Below the pieces are notes generated by a model. It was given only the letters and a program-made list of their open reading frames with translations, was not told the origin of the DNA and did no database searches. Both the position numbers and the translations under genes were made by a program. Positions 1-12,289 of a stretch of 64,000 nucleotides of DNA are shown in pieces. This stretch comes from Rehmannia glutinosa (Eukaryota > Streptophyta > Magnoliopsida > Lamiales > Orobanchaceae): contig CM071930.1 of assembly GCA_016081115.2 (NCBI GenBank), forward strand, positions 6,243,419-6,307,418, given 5' to 3'. Position 1 is the first letter of the stretch; each line of letters starts with the position of its first letter.

Positions 1-2140
1 TTCTTCATATTAACCCAGAAAGTTGCTTATTCGTATTCATAATATTGCTTATTTGTGAATACTAATATGATTATAATTATGAACATATAGCTGAAGCATG
101 AAATTTAATTCTTTGTCCCCATTTTTTTCTTTAAAAAACGTATATGATATGATCGAAAATGCATTTTTTATGTGCTTGAATTGCTTGCTGTCATGAATAA
201 ACCATGTTGCTCACGTTTGTTCGGTGTTATAACCGATCAGGTTAATTGATCATTATTTAGGTTGTATGAACTGAAATTATTTGATTACGACGCCATTTAT
301 TCTGATCCTGTGCTTTGCTTATATATGAGTATAACATTGCTTATAATAATTGACCATTATGCTAACGTGTTTTCAAAATCTTGCTTATTTATTTCTTTTG
401 TTGAGACAGATTTGTAATTGCAAGTGTTCCGACAAAGAAGATTGAAATAACAACGGATTCATCTCCGAATTGGATACCAGAATGTGATGAACATCTGACT
501 CCTAAAGAAGGGATGAATTTTAGCTTGGTCTTTTGATGTACTTTTTAGTGATGTTTTGAATGTTTTTTTTTATTAGTATCTATGTAAGCAGAATTCAAGT
601 GGTAAATATGCAGAATGCTACTATATTGTAAGCATTCATTTTCATGGTATGTTATAATGTTTATATCATTACTCCAAATATTTTTTAAGCAGCGTTTTTC
701 TTCTTTGTAAGCAGAAATCAACTGCAATGTAAGCAATATTTTAATGTTTTAACTATTTCAAGTATGCAAATGTTTCGTAAGCAGAATTCAAACGTTGCGC
801 AAGCAGAAATCAATTGTCTTGTTAGCACTATTTCAAATATTATAACTTATCAGTATCGCATACTATATAACAATATTCAAGTGTGTTTTAAGCATGATTC
901 AAATGTTGTGCAAGCAGATTTTAATGTTTTTGTAAGCATGTATATCATGTTATTTTATATGCTAGTAAATAATCAAAGTGCAAGGTAAAAAAATTAAACA
1001 GTGTCACAATATTTATTATCGAGCACATGCCTTTTTTAGTTTCAAGGAACAAATTTTAGGTATATGAAACAAATAAGTACATAATCTAAAATAAACCTAA
1101 AAAATAAGCGATAAAATATGAATAAATAAGCATTATCGAATCTTTGTAATAAGCGATCTCAAACATGCATTCCAAAAAAAAAAACATCAACTACTTGTCG
1201 ACGTTCGCTTGTGCGAACCTATTTCTTCGCATTTCCCACAACGTCTCTTCATTTTTCTGTCCAACCTTTATTGCTTTCTCCTTCGACTCGACGAAGTCGG
1301 CTTTTGACTCATTGCCGCTCCCTTATTTTTGGCTGTGTTGGCGGCAACACTACAATGCCTAGCTGGGTTTGTCCCCAACGAATCCTTCGATCAATGTTTG
1401 TTTGTTCACCGAACGGGATTTTGTTTGTTGATCTTTCAGCAATTATTCTTTATGATCTTTTATGATCCTTGACAGGGATTTAATCTTGGATTTGTCGTAT
1501 TTAAAAATCCCATAGTAGCCAACTCTAGCAGACTTAAGCATAGTATATAAGATAAGTAAGCATGATATAGAATTTGAGTAAGCATAATTCTGAACACCAA
1601 TAAGCTTACTATATAAGATAAGTAAGCATTTTATAGAATGTGAGTAAGAATAATTCTAAACACAAATAAGCAGTACAAAACATCAACATGCAAAACTACG
1701 AGACTTGGAAAAAAAGGTAGGAAATACATAGTTATCATCAACAAAAATGTATTTAAAAATCCCATAACAACCAACTCTACCAGACTTCATTTTTCCAGAT
1801 AATAAAGACAATTTAAACCAAAAACACAACAAAGTCCTAACCATTTCGTACATACTTGGATATATATAAGCATACTATAAAACATACATAAGCGATATTG
1901 TTTCCTCATTAAAGCATACAACCAACACTTGTCCAAAACAAAGATGTGACCATGGTTATTGACAAACAATAGGCAATTTTGGGCTGATTAAAAACTATCT
2001 CCCCCATAGTTATGACTTATGACAAACTAGAAAATACTAATTTCCACCATTTCTCCTTATACTTTTGGTACGTATAAGCATATTTATAGGCAATTGAAAG
2101 CACATTTATCATAAATAATAAGCGATATTGTTTCCTCATA
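1..2140. repeat. AT-rich DNA with recurrent ATAAGCA / TGCTTAT words
   Basis: The word TGCTTAT or TTGCTT recurs on the plus strand from the start to about 400. Its reverse complement, (A/G)TAAGCA, recurs from about 585 to 2130, for example at 585, 630, 685, 730, 778, 798, 890, 912, 935, 1555, 1575, 1620, 1865 and 2075. The spacers are AT-rich and poorly conserved, often with AATTCAA or ATATAA beside the word. The change of orientation near 400-560 surrounds a FAR1-like exon scrap. No gene is supported. It may be the 3' part of an element whose left end lies outside the window. Confidence 0.45.
412..537 (+). pseudogene. FAR1/FHY3-like N-terminal exon fragment
   Basis: After an acceptor-like GAGACAG, a frame of about 41 codons runs to TGA at 535-537. 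It contains NWIPECDEHLTPKEGMNFS. A WIP-x-C-x(5)-PK-x-GM-x-F pattern is typical of the segment that precedes the FAR1 DNA-binding domain in FAR1-RELATED SEQUENCE proteins and the related MULE (Jittery/FAR1) transposases. The zinc-binding domain that should follow is absent. This is therefore at best a decayed exon of a domesticated or mobile FAR1-type transposase. The identification rests on one short motif. Confidence 0.3.
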
Positions 2141-2295
2141 CTGTTGCCGGCTCGAAAAAAAAGTAGCCCTACCTACACTGTTGCCGGCTCAAAAACAAAA
2201 TTCATACTGTTGCCGGTTTGGAAAATGCAATAAAAATAAAAAAAACGAAAATAAAAAGACAAAAAAAGTAGCCCTACCTACACTGTTGCCGGCTC
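2141..2295 (+). repeat. Short tandem duplication, CTGTTGCCGGCTC units
   Basis: CTGTTGCCGGCTC occurs at 2141, 2178 and 2283, with a variant at 2207. The longer block from an A-run through GTAGCCCTACCTACA to the 13-mer is duplicated at about 2156-2190 and 2260-2295. This is a local slippage-type repeat in otherwise AT-rich DNA. No coding role is visible. Confidence 0.6.
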
Positions 2296-2299
2296 GGAA

Positions 2300-3250
2300 A
2301 AAAATTCACACACTTTGGTGTGTTCTTCAGCGAACTAATAGTTCCAAGACGAAACTTCTGTGAAAAACAACGTCTGATTTTCGCCCTCACCGGAGTTTGA
2401 TTCTCGAACGAATATTTGGGGATTTTTCGACTGAAGAGATGGGGTTTTTCGCGGAGGGTTAAGTTGGGTATGGTTAGGACTTGGAATTTTTAATTCTCAC
2501 TTTATTGGAGGTTGTTTCACGAAGAATGATGGTGGAGGAGAGGATACGTTTTTGCAGAGAAAAATGGTGGAATACGGTAGAGAGACCAGTTTGCAGAGAC
2601 TTAGTGTGGAAGACGATGGAATGGAGGAAATGACTCTTCATTTACCAAATACTGTAAAGATATGCAATATCTTGGATTTACACGTCCATAACCGGTTCCT
2701 AAAATTTAGCCCACTACCAAAAATAATTTTCCTCCCAAAAATTGATTTAAATTAAAACTACCAATAAACCCTTTTTAAATTAAGTTACATATTAAATAAT
2801 AGTAAAACTTGATTAATCTTAACCGTTTAAAAATTAAATAAATGACTCAGATTTGGTCTCGTGTACTCACCTAAGATATGTGGACTCACCTGATCTAAAT
2901 CCTATAAAACAATACATAAATAAAAAATTCAAAAAAACGTACAATTATCAAAAATCAAATATGCAGAAGCATAAAAAATTTAAAAAAAAATCACCAGGAG
3001 CGTGGTGATATAAACGTAAATTGTGTCAATTTTCCTAAAAAGTAGGATATGCCTGTCAATTTCTCTTAAATTAAGGTCCAGTGAAATTAGTTTTATTGGA
3101 ATTAGATAATAATACTTAAATTAATCCCATTAAAGCCCAAATGCCAAAAGAGCCCAAGATCTCCGTCTATTTGCCTATAAGTACCCCAAATCTCATTATT
3201 GATCAAAGATATACAATTCATTCAGCAATTAACAGAGCTCTCAAATTTCT
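2300..3250. other. Intergenic DNA, possible decayed LTR end
   Basis: No open frame is convincing. The last part (about 3165-3250) has the look of a retrotransposon LTR promoter: a TATA-like CTATAAGTA near 3175 followed by a short leader. That sequence resumes at 3945 after the inserted LINE-derived element. I cannot find a partner LTR, so this remains a suspicion. Confidence 0.25.
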
Positions 3251-3944
3251 GGATTTTCTCTTTGTTTTTTTTTTTTCCGAACGATAGAATTTTATTATAA
3301 CAACTCAAAAACTAAAATTACAACTACAATCGTAGCCAACGGGCTAAGAGCCGACAAGACTAACTAAGAGCCAAGCGGGGAATTGGTAAAACCAATTCAG
3401 ATTCACATGGACTAAAAAACTATTCACCCCAAACTAACCACTCATGGGAGACTTGAAAGACTCTTAAACGAGATCGTAACACACCAAAAAACTAAAATCG
3501 GGCACGAGCAACCACTACATCTTGCGAAAGCAGAGAAAAAACTGATCCGCCTACGAGTTTCGTAAATCAACCGGGAAAAAGAAAATACAAACAAAAAAAG
3601 AAAACAACAACTATAGCTAAAAACGAGAGAAAAAAATACAAAAAAATTGCCTCTCCCTCACCCAACTCAACTGCTGCAGCCCATCATCTACTCAGCTCCG
3701 AGACACCTCCGTGGAGCTCGGCCGCTTTCACGAATGTGAGAATATCGGTCACCTCCGAATATCACAAGGAACCACGCCTTCGTCGCGCTCCAGGTGGAAA
3801 GCATGGAGGGGGAGGGGAGGGGGGGGGGAGGGATTTGTGGGTGGCGGTTGTGGTTGGGGAGGGAGGGGAATAGAAAATTAGGTTTGGGATTTTTTTTGGG
3901 GGTTACAGAGAAGGGGGAGGAAAGTGTTGGATTTTCTCTTTGTT
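3251..3944 (-). mobile_element. Short LINE-derived retroposon with 16-bp target duplication
   Basis: GGATTTTCTCTTTGTT is present at 3251-3266 and again, identically, at 3929-3944: a perfect 16-bp target-site duplication. The insert (about 3267-3928, 662 bp) begins on the plus strand with a T-run followed by CCGAACGATAGAATTTTATT. Read on the minus strand, it ends AATAAAATTCTATCGTTCGG plus poly(A), which matches the 3' end style of plant L1 elements (compare the LINE ending at 49535). The 5' part (minus strand) is C-rich, like a plant LINE 5' UTR, but there is no reverse transcriptase. It is probably an internally deleted or non-autonomous LINE derivative mobilised in trans. Confidence 0.7.
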
Positions 3945-6097
3945 CAGTACTGACATAACGTTTTCACTGTAAATTCCGATATATCTAACACTCTTGTGAG
4001 CAATTCACATTTGTAGGAGCTTCATCAATCGATCGAAGTGATATTACGTCATTTTCTTTTATTGAAATAATTTTTAAAAACCCAGTATTAAAAAAAAAAT
4101 GGTGTCATTTTTGGACATAGTAAGAATTAAATAGGAGATCGAACCAGCAACCAATGTAATATGACATCTGAAGATATATCCAAAAATTTTCAACTACATT
4201 TTGAGAACAAAGCCAAAAGGATATATATGTTTGTGTGTTTTCTAAAATACTTGGATGTTTGTACCATGATGAGAATAGTTATGTCTAGCACTCTGGCTAG
4301 TAAATTAATGATTATTTTAATTTAAATGGAAAAGTTGGAATTTTAAAATTAATAGATTGAGTTTTAATTGGATCAATATGGCTAAGTATTATTTTTTATA
4401 ATTTATTTATAAATTTTGTAGTTATAATAAGTATAGGTTCTACCATTAAAAAAGGATAATTACCCAAAAAAAAAAAAAACTCTAAGATTTAGCCTAATTA
4501 TAAAAAACTCCAGTTATCTTTCAAAATTATAAATACCCCCTTAAAGTATTACAAATACCCTATCGAGGTTTGTATTTATCTAACAAATACCCCTCGTGAG
4601 TGTGCAATTATTGTTGTATATATTTCTCGATAGTGGGTAATGGAGTATGTTTATGAAAACAAAAAATCTAATTTTGTATAGGCTAGACACATCTTAAAGA
4701 TGCTTTCTTTAAGATATTAATTCCTCTCATTACGTACGGTGTAAATGATTCTCAAGTAATTGACCTCCAAGATACAAAGTCTATTTTACAAAAATTTAAA
4801 AGTTACACTCCTTAGAATTTTTTAGGAGCATAAATCACAATATGTAGTTATAAAATAAATATTGTAGAAAGTTAGAAAGAAATAAAACTAGTATGAAAAT
4901 TCTATAGACTCACATTCCATCACTTTTTTTTATTTATATCTTTTTTCATCTCTACACTATAGAATAATTTGAAGTTATTTATAGATTTTCAAAAAATACA
5001 TACTTTGAACAGTTTGAATAATAATAAATAAATAAACTGCTTGTCGGTCCCCTATATACATAAATAATATATTCATTTATTTTTTAGGGGTGGAGCAATG
5101 TTTGTTATTTTGAAAAATTGATCCCAAGTTCAACATATCATTCACAAAGTTTCCTTTTCTGGGCCATGCAACGATTGTCCCCTTTTTACGCCTAACAAGG
5201 AAATCAAACCCCATACTAATGAGGGCAAGTTGAATTAAACATTCTCCACCCGATAAATTTAATCGCGATGATCAATTTCTATTAGGTAAAGTTATTTTAC
5301 CACTTCGCGGATGCAAAAATAAATAATAAATTAATAATCGTGGAAACACAAATACTCAGAGTTTAACGATTTACACTAAAAAAAACTTTTAGTTACCGAC
5401 AAATATGATTTTGTTACTAAATTTTACAGTTACCTACAAAATACCAACAAAATAAAAAACATTGTTTTTCCCAAACTATACCGATTAATTACCGACAAAT
5501 CACCAATGATTTTCAAATTTAACGATAGATATAATGTAGGTATTATCAATAGTTTTAGATTTTATTGGTAAACATTTACCTACAACGATTTTATCTACAT
5601 TTATACTTACATTTATGTAGATATCTTAATATTTTCTAGTAGTAAATTAGGTAGAGATGTGGTATAGGGTGGGCGAGCGTCAACATCCCGAAATGTGTAC
5701 TAAATAATAACTTTTTACCACATTAAGAGTTTTATAACTTAAATTAAGCCTCACCACCTTTAAATATCTACCTCAAGTACACTAATATGTATAAAGCTAC
5801 ATTAATTAGTAGACACATTTTTCTCAACACCTAAATTATTGAAAAAAATAGTGGTCCCTTTTAGATATTGTACATTAGGACATGGTCCCAAAGCCTCGAA
5901 TGAACAACTTACCCTTATTGGCTTCCAACCCTACCACTTGACAAAAACGATTTTAATGTTCCATCATTTTTTTATTTCTGTTTTAGTGAAGAAAACGTAC
6001 TTTGATGAATAATAGAGATGGTCAGATTTTTTGCAAGGAGATAAACAACCTTTCCAAGTTCACAAAAAAGCAAGTGCCAGAGATCTAATGTTGCTTA
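3945..6097. other. AT-rich intergenic DNA without a gene
   Basis: No frame, RNA gene or complete element is supported in this 2.1-kb stretch. There are poly(A) and poly(T) tracts. A short stretch near 4450-4560 (AAATACCCCCTT type) resembles sequence near 53090-53160 and may be the border of another decayed element. Confidence 0.5.
5374..5644. mobile_element. Possible degenerate CACTA-type MITE
   Basis: The left end reads CACTAAAAAAAACTTTTAG. The right end reads TTTTCTAGTAGTA, whose reverse complement TACTACTAGAAAA is one base from the common CACTACTAGAAAA terminus. The interior is AT-rich with GTTACCGACAAAT-like words, as often seen in such MITEs. A 3-bp target duplication is not evident, so the call is weak. 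Confidence 0.28.
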
Positions 6098-6364
6098 TTT
6101 TTTTCTAGGGATAACGTTTTTAATCAACCCAAACTATACGGGTTTTTACACTTTGCAACCCGAACTTTGAAAAGTTACTGATTGCAACCTAAACTTCACA
6201 AAATTTTACACTTTGCATAAAATTCCGGTTTTACCCCCTGGTTTCGGAAAGATGGTTTGTAGTTTACACTCTAAACTTTAAAGTTATTTACACTTTGCAG
6301 CGCGAGCGATAAATTTCATTGCATTTTCTTTGAATACTCCCAAAGGTCTTGCGATCCTCGAAAA

Positions 6365-6375
6365 TGGTATCGAGC
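6365..6375 (+). promoter_or_regulatory. Caulimovirid primer-binding site (initiator tRNA-Met)
   Basis: TGGTATCGAGC differs from the usual plant tRNA-Met primer site TGGTATCAGAGC only by loss of the A of CAG. Copy B has the identical altered site. The copia element in this window keeps the canonical form at 28493-28506. Confidence 0.75.
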
Positions 6376-6517
6376 TGCAGGTTTATTAAGAACTTTTAGT
6401 TAAATTTATTATGTTTATGTAATTAACAATTGGTGAGGAGAATTTACTCGAGTATATGGATCCGGACCGATGTCCGAGATGTACCCTTTAGGACATATCG
6501 TCAAATATTGACGATGT

Positions 6518-8500
6518 ATGCCAAGAACACTTGACCAGGTTTCATATTGGGAATACCAACATGAAGAAAAGGAACAAGCGAGGAGCCGACGGGGAAACCT
6601 TAAGCGCAATGCAAAATGCGAAAGCGAGAATATTATAGGCGATTCTGGATGCTTAACGGACCTATATGTTCACTTGATGAACCTTCAAGAAACGGTTCAT
6701 GAAAATTCCCATCAGAACAATGATTCACGATGGAGTACCGAAGTGGAACGAGATACTTCCAGACAAATCTAAGATCTCCGAAGATCTTAGAGAAATCGAA
6801 GACGGTGCGAGAATTATGGCAACCGCCATATTCATCTACCAAAGACAAGTTCATCAGATCCAGAACCAGATGGAGAGCGATGGTGAAAAATCAGAAGGAA
6901 ACTCTTGAAATCCTTCATGATATTGAGAAAAGAGTCAAGAACGGAGGACCGGCCAAGTTCATCCAGGAGGAAGGAAACGTATTGATTTTGGGACGGTACC
7001 TATTTACACCAAAAAGAAACCAATAGAAGTTATACGAAAGATGACAGATGAGGAGAAGCTCATTGCTCTCATCAAAGGAAAATCCATCAAAAATTAAAAA
7101 GATGGATATGGAAAAGATGAATCTTAAAGATCTACACGACTGGAGAATCCTTCGCAGGATTAGGTATTGTAGATTTAAAGATGAACGCGGTGAGAATCGG
7201 CTTTGGTTACCTATGACCCACAAGGTAGACCAATTCCTCCACCACCGCCACCGATTAATCCTAACGTCGAAGAAATGCGGGTTCGCATCATGGAACTCGG
7301 GACGAGAAGGATGCCATATCTTTGGGGATTTTTACGGGGAGTGATCCACTTTCGGGAACAGGGAGGTCGAAACCTCTTGCGGGAACGGACAACCTAGGAA
7401 GGCCGAATGTTTATCGACGCCTTATGGAAGATCGCACCTCGACCCAATACATCCGTATGGGTTGATGTTAAATCTGGACATCCCAGATTTTAAAAGCAGA
7501 GAAGTTCTCATTGACGAATGGGCTTGACTATGAGAATTTCAGTGAGAACTCTCGATCTTACGAAGGATTCATTCATTTTACTCCTTGAAATGAGTCTTGA
7601 AGGATCGGTGAAGATTGCTGGGATATGACCGACGCAAGTACGAAAAGTTCGGTCACATCGGGGAATCACTTAAAGGAATTGTCGATGGTATGGCAAAACT
7701 ATTCAAAATCCGATTCATCGGCACGGGTTATTTCGAGGGACTAGAGGATGAAAAAAAGAAAGAAATATAAACAAGCCCTCTATAGCGCTTGAGTTCTTGG
7801 ATATTTGTCATATTGACGAATATATCAAGTTGTTCACCGAATCGGTGGAAATCAAGATCGAGGAAAAAGAAGCTGCAATTGACTATTCTTTGCCAAGATT
7901 CCGAGTCCCCTGGAGAGAAATGCTTATCGGGGAATACAAGGGTGGAGTGAAGTAGAAGCGTGGCGAAGAAAAATGTCTTTCCTAAAGGCAAGTTATCACG
8001 AATGGTGCTATCAGCGCTCCGCACAGAATTACAAGAGATTAAGAGGAATTAACAAAGCGGTTCCTACATGTTGCGTGGATAATGATATCCCAACTTGATT
8101 TGTGGGAGGTCAAACAAGGCGGCACAAGAAGAAGAAGAGAGAAGCCATCCATACCGCCGAGAAAGCGAAACAAAAGAAGTAGGTCTTCATGGAGACCTAG
8201 AAGGTTTTAGTCAAAACAAAAAGCCCGAAGTTATAAATCGGGGCAAAGACCCGGCCAAGCAGTAGAGAGCCTCATCATCGGAGGTTCTAATCAAGCAAGT
8301 ACCGTGAGAAATCCGAGGAGAAGAACTTTCGGGCGTGCTCACACTAGAGCTAATGAAAGTTTCAAAGCTGTAATTGCTTGGACATGCGAGCAAGAGGGCA
8401 TATCTCAGCGGATTGCCCAGGCACAATCAAAAACGAGGAGTCGAGACAGGTTTGAGGCCACACGAGAAATCGAAGAAGGCATCATTATCGGGATTTAATA
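6518..8500 (+). pseudogene. Caulimovirid capsid-like region (copy A), broken
   Basis: Fragments in three frames cover a charged, coiled N-terminal part (about 6520-6910), a Pro-rich stretch (about 7215-7250), a helical core (about 7600-8040) and a Lys/Arg-rich tail (about 8100-8230). A zinc-finger-like C-x(4)-G-H-x(4)-C motif follows near 8375-8420 with the phrase RGHIS; its first Cys pair is disturbed by frame changes. Basic tail plus CCHC finger is the signature of the caulimovirid capsid/RNA-binding region. No single frame is longer than about 126 codons. The assignment is by order and finger, not by sustained similarity. Confidence 0.5.
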
Positions 8501-8512
8501 CGGTGTATCAAT

Positions 8513-9440
8513 TTGAGGATATTCCCTCGGATGAAAGCATCTATGAAGAAGAGATCTATTACGATGATGGAAGTGACTCGGCTCGAATCGAGTGAAGAAG
8601 AAATTCTTCACAGACGATCGGGGAGGATATGTCGGGGATTCCTCTCTCATACGACGGTTTCTCATAAAACTCTTATGAGGATTATGAAGGAAGATCAAAG
8701 CTTCAAGTCTATGATGGATTTACAATCGGAGCTATGGAAAAAGCATTGGATAAGATTGGGTTTCGTAAGAAAACACCAAATTATTCACGGGGTAACAACC
8801 GGAGAATTGGCCATTCCGATGGAGTTTCCAGTAACCGATCGAGATGCGAGTTGGTCCCTATTAGAGAAATACAGGAGATCAAAAGCGAGTTAAAGAGAAG
8901 TTGCAAATACACTCTCATGGATTCACATTGGAGCCATAAGAGTCATTATTAAGGCAACATTCAAGGAAGGAATAGATTCGCCACTCAATCTTGCTATTTT
9001 TGACAAGCGAATCTCACATCTCAGGATTCATGCCTTGGAGCGATTCTGAGGAAATTTGTATGCGGGGAAATTAGCATTTAATGTCTATCCTAGAATTGCA
9101 TACAATTTGGGAGATCGAGACTTGATAGAGTCCTAACCCTTCATCAAGATTTCAAAAGAGTCGATTTGATGAAAGAAGGAAACAGCCTTACTCGATCACA
9201 TACAAGATTTCCTATGCTCTCTCGAATACCCATCATTCAAGTATTCTTGAGAAATGAATTTATTGAAGTCCCAAGAATCTTTGAGGACTTTGCCAGGGTA
9301 GTGTTACGAGAAATCATTGAATCTCCAACTATTAAGGAGATTGATATGATAATTCAAGATCAACCAGTCTTCAACAAAAGTCGGAGTCTCGACCGAGTTG
9401 AGCCGAGGAAGGATGTCTTTCCAACAGACGAGAATGACAA
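8513..9440 (+). pseudogene. Caulimovirid movement protein (30K superfamily), copy A, broken
   Basis: The fragment at 8513-8893 gives the N-terminal part (KSMMDLQSELWKKHWIRLGF in this frame). The core at about 8920-9300 contains, across frame changes, an 'IGAIRVIIKATF' stretch, a D-x-R-I motif, a GNLYVGKLAFNVYP-like segment and IEVPRIFEDFARVV. This is the conserved layout of the 30K movement-protein domain, which opens plasmodesmata for cell-to-cell spread. It lies after the capsid-type finger and before the protease. The copy cannot encode a complete protein as read. Confidence 0.6.
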
Positions 9441-9479
9441 GTAGCGGCCGTTGGGAAGAAAGGAGACCAAGTACGATTC

Positions 9480-10180
9480 AAGCGCATCCCCGATGTTTTT
9501 AAAAAAGAGGAGAGCGAAATGTCCGAGAAGGATGGCGAGAGGTTGAAGTAATATTCGACATCACTCAAAAGGATAATATTTTCCTTGTGATGTTCTATAT
9601 TACCTCCAACAACCAATCGTGGGAAGGTATCAAGGAAGCTTTGAAGATAGGAGAAATTGAGCTTACTATCACGGGAGTTGCGGGGAAAGATCCCGAACAA
9701 TTAATACCGGGAATTGAATTTCTTGAGGAGCATAAACCTTGGGAAAGATTACAAGATGGAATGGAGTTCACGAGTGGCTAATAAAAGATACGAATTAGAT
9801 GACCACTAGTCCATTCTCCATATACATTTCTATTGGAATGTTATATCTTGAATACAAGGCGAGTATTTCGCGCCTATATTGATTCAGTCTTAGGAATATG
9901 TCTTTGCAAAGCCGGATGTTTTTCCTAAAGAAATTGGAGAAGATTTACGGCTATTGCGGGAAGAGATTTCTCTAAAAGGATTCTTATCCTTAACAGGGGA
10001 ATTAAACAAGCGAGAAATAATGATCGGAGGCGCGGGTAGTACCCGTGGTACAAAGTAAAGACGCCACCAATCTATTTCCATGATACATGTGCGAGATATT
10101 TTGCTAGGAAACAATTTCCTACAAACATTCAAGCGATTTACACAGGAGAATGAGACAAGAAGACTTATTTTCACAACCTT
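9480..10180 (+). pseudogene. Caulimovirid aspartic protease region (copy A), broken
   Basis: The region contains a frame (9587-9781) with MMFYITSNNQSWEGI and then, near 9875-9890, an IDS motif in a Y-I-D-S context followed by GICLCKA. That is consistent with the Asp-Ser/Thr-Gly active site of a retroviral-type protease that matures the polyprotein. The Gly after IDS is lost in this copy. Its position immediately upstream of reverse transcriptase is the expected one. Confidence 0.4.
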
Positions 10181-10257
10181 ATGTGATCATAAGATTATTG
10201 TCAAAAGATCTGAGGAAGCATTTTGAGAAAAATGCCTATTAATTTTCGCGACAAAGC

Positions 10258-11340
10258 GTGGTGATGAAGCCAAACTTCGCAATCCAAAAATGGCGGATCG
10301 AAGGAAATTTGGTGAAGCTTTATTATCCTATAGACAATTTGGTTCTATCCAAAAGGATCGGAAGATATGGGATAATAACTTGTATTCATTCAGTACAAGG
10401 AGAAGAACGAGTCACTCGAGGAAGCCATTGCGAGAATTATGGATGAGTCTAATGGAGAATCCCGCGAGTGATGTAACCATAGAAGAACAAATATCACTCG
10501 AGGATATCAAGAAGAAGATCAAAGGAATTACAATGAAGATCCTTTGGCTTGGTGGGATAAGAACGAGCTTAAAGCTTCCTTAAAGGTTAAACCTGGAAAG
10601 GAGTACGAGTTCGTAAGATTCAAACCAATCCTTATGAACCGGGAGGATCGTGAGGATATGCGAGAAGATACTTAAGGAACATCTTGACCTTAAGTTAATT
10701 TCAGGAGTTTCTCCATACAATGATCCAGGATTCTTAGTCGGAAACCATGGAGAAATCAAAAGAGGAAAGCGAGACTTGTTATTAATTACAAGGAATTAAT
10801 AACATTTTGGAGTTTGACGGATACTATATCCCAAGCAGATCGGTTAAGCGTATCAAAGGTGCCAAGATATTCTCAAAGTTCGATTGCAAGTCCGGATTCT
10901 ACCAGTTAAGATGGAGGAAGAAAGTAAGAAGTTTCTGACTTTCTCTACACCACGGGGACACTATATTTGGAGCGTGATGCCTATGGGATTGGCTAACGCA
11001 CTTTTGAGGATATATCAAAGAAAGATGGATAATCTTTTCAAAGATTATTTGATTTCATGTTCGTGTATATCGACGACATTCTAATTGCATCAAAGAACAT
11101 GAAGGAGCATCTCAAACATTTGGAAATATTTTGGATGTTTGTCACAAAAAGGATTAGTGCTTTCGGAAAAGGCGTAATCGTAACAAAACGATTGAATTCC
11201 TCGAATTGAAATCGATGAATCGGAATTATTCTCTGAGAATCATATTGTGGAAAGATCTGAGGATTTCGGATACACTTAAAGACAAGAAGCGGCTTGAGTT
11301 TTAAGGAGTTGTTAATTTTCTTTGGAATGTTTATTAACAA
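10258..11340 (+). pseudogene. Caulimovirid reverse transcriptase (copy A), broken
   Basis: Pieces include 10290-10583 (start of the domain, with the KASLK-VKPGKEY region just downstream), 10884-11084 (KKFLTFSTPRGHYIWSVMPM) and the catalytic Y-I-D-D at 11066-11077. A thumb segment follows. PxG-x-Y-x-W-x-x-MP-x-G-L and YIDD are typical of caulimovirid RT, which copies pregenomic RNA into DNA. At least four frame changes occur. Copy B is better preserved. Confidence 0.8.
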
Positions 11341-11379
11341 TCTAGCATACTACGAGGAAGGTGTTTAGCCCATTACTCA

Positions 11380-11900
11380 AAAAAAGATGCAGTATTCAAA
11401 TGGGAAGATGAACATCAAGAAGGAATTAAGCAACTTAAAGAAGTTTGTAAAAAGCTTCCAAAGCTTGCAATTCCCAAGATGAGACGAACTGGTTCTTTAC
11501 ACGGATGCAGTGATGATTGGTGGGCGCAGTTCTTACGAAAGTCACACCAAACGAGGAAGTGCCATGCAGATATTGCGGTTTATTCACCCCTAGTGAAGCA
11601 ACTCGGTGGCATATTAACGAGAAAGAATTCTTTGCGATCGAGAAAGGCTTTTAAAAAATGGCCTCTATTTTCTTGGCTAAAAAGTTTACTTTAAAAATTG
11701 ATAATTCAAGTGTCAAGGCTTTTCGAAAAACAAAATTGAATCAAAACCGGAAAAAGGCTCGATTACTTAGATGGCAAGTGAATGTCAATATTATGATTAT
11801 GATATTGTCATTATAAAATCTCATGAAAATATTCTTGCAGATTTCTTGACACGAGATGGAAGGACGCGTTCTTGACGAGGTCCTTAAACGAGTAAGACAT
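11380..11900 (+). pseudogene. Caulimovirid RNase H (copy A), broken
   Basis: The domain follows RT directly. The frame 11479-11694 and its neighbour frames show the YTDA-type first strand, the CxYC-GLF segment, a NEKEFFAIEKAFKKWP-like helix with the catalytic Glu, and KIDNSS with an Asp. The end near 11850 (ILADFLTRDG) is the usual RNase H terminus. It removes template RNA during reverse transcription. It is frameshifted, and its partner in copy B is at 55690-56150. Confidence 0.7.
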
Positions 11901-12289
11901 CTCGGGAAAACCTGGAGAGTCAGAACGAGATTTTGGGGCGTTATGTCTCAATGCGAAGTTCTTTGGACGACTTCAACAAGGCGACCAGAAAGTCGTTTCT
12001 AGTCAAATACGAGCATGCCGATTCGCTCAAGGACAATTGTTCTTAGCGCTGCAAGGGCCTCTCTTCCAGCCGCATCTCTACGGTGCAAAAAGGGCCGAGA
12101 GAGTACGGGCTCTAACCCGGAGGTTATGGATTCAAGTACCATAATCACAAGTGTTGCGGTGATGCATCCCACAGGGTGTACAAAGCGTAAGCGAATGTTG
12201 AAGCTCCGGTGTCACAACCCGAGTCTTCAAGTCAACCCGGCAGACTGGGGTAAAGAGGAGAGTTGAATCTTAGGCCACGCAGACAGGCA

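Noticed and set aside
4125..4160. SINE with a Pol III box B (minus-strand GGTTCGATCTCC)
   Set aside because: No box A at the proper distance, no A-tail and no target duplication.
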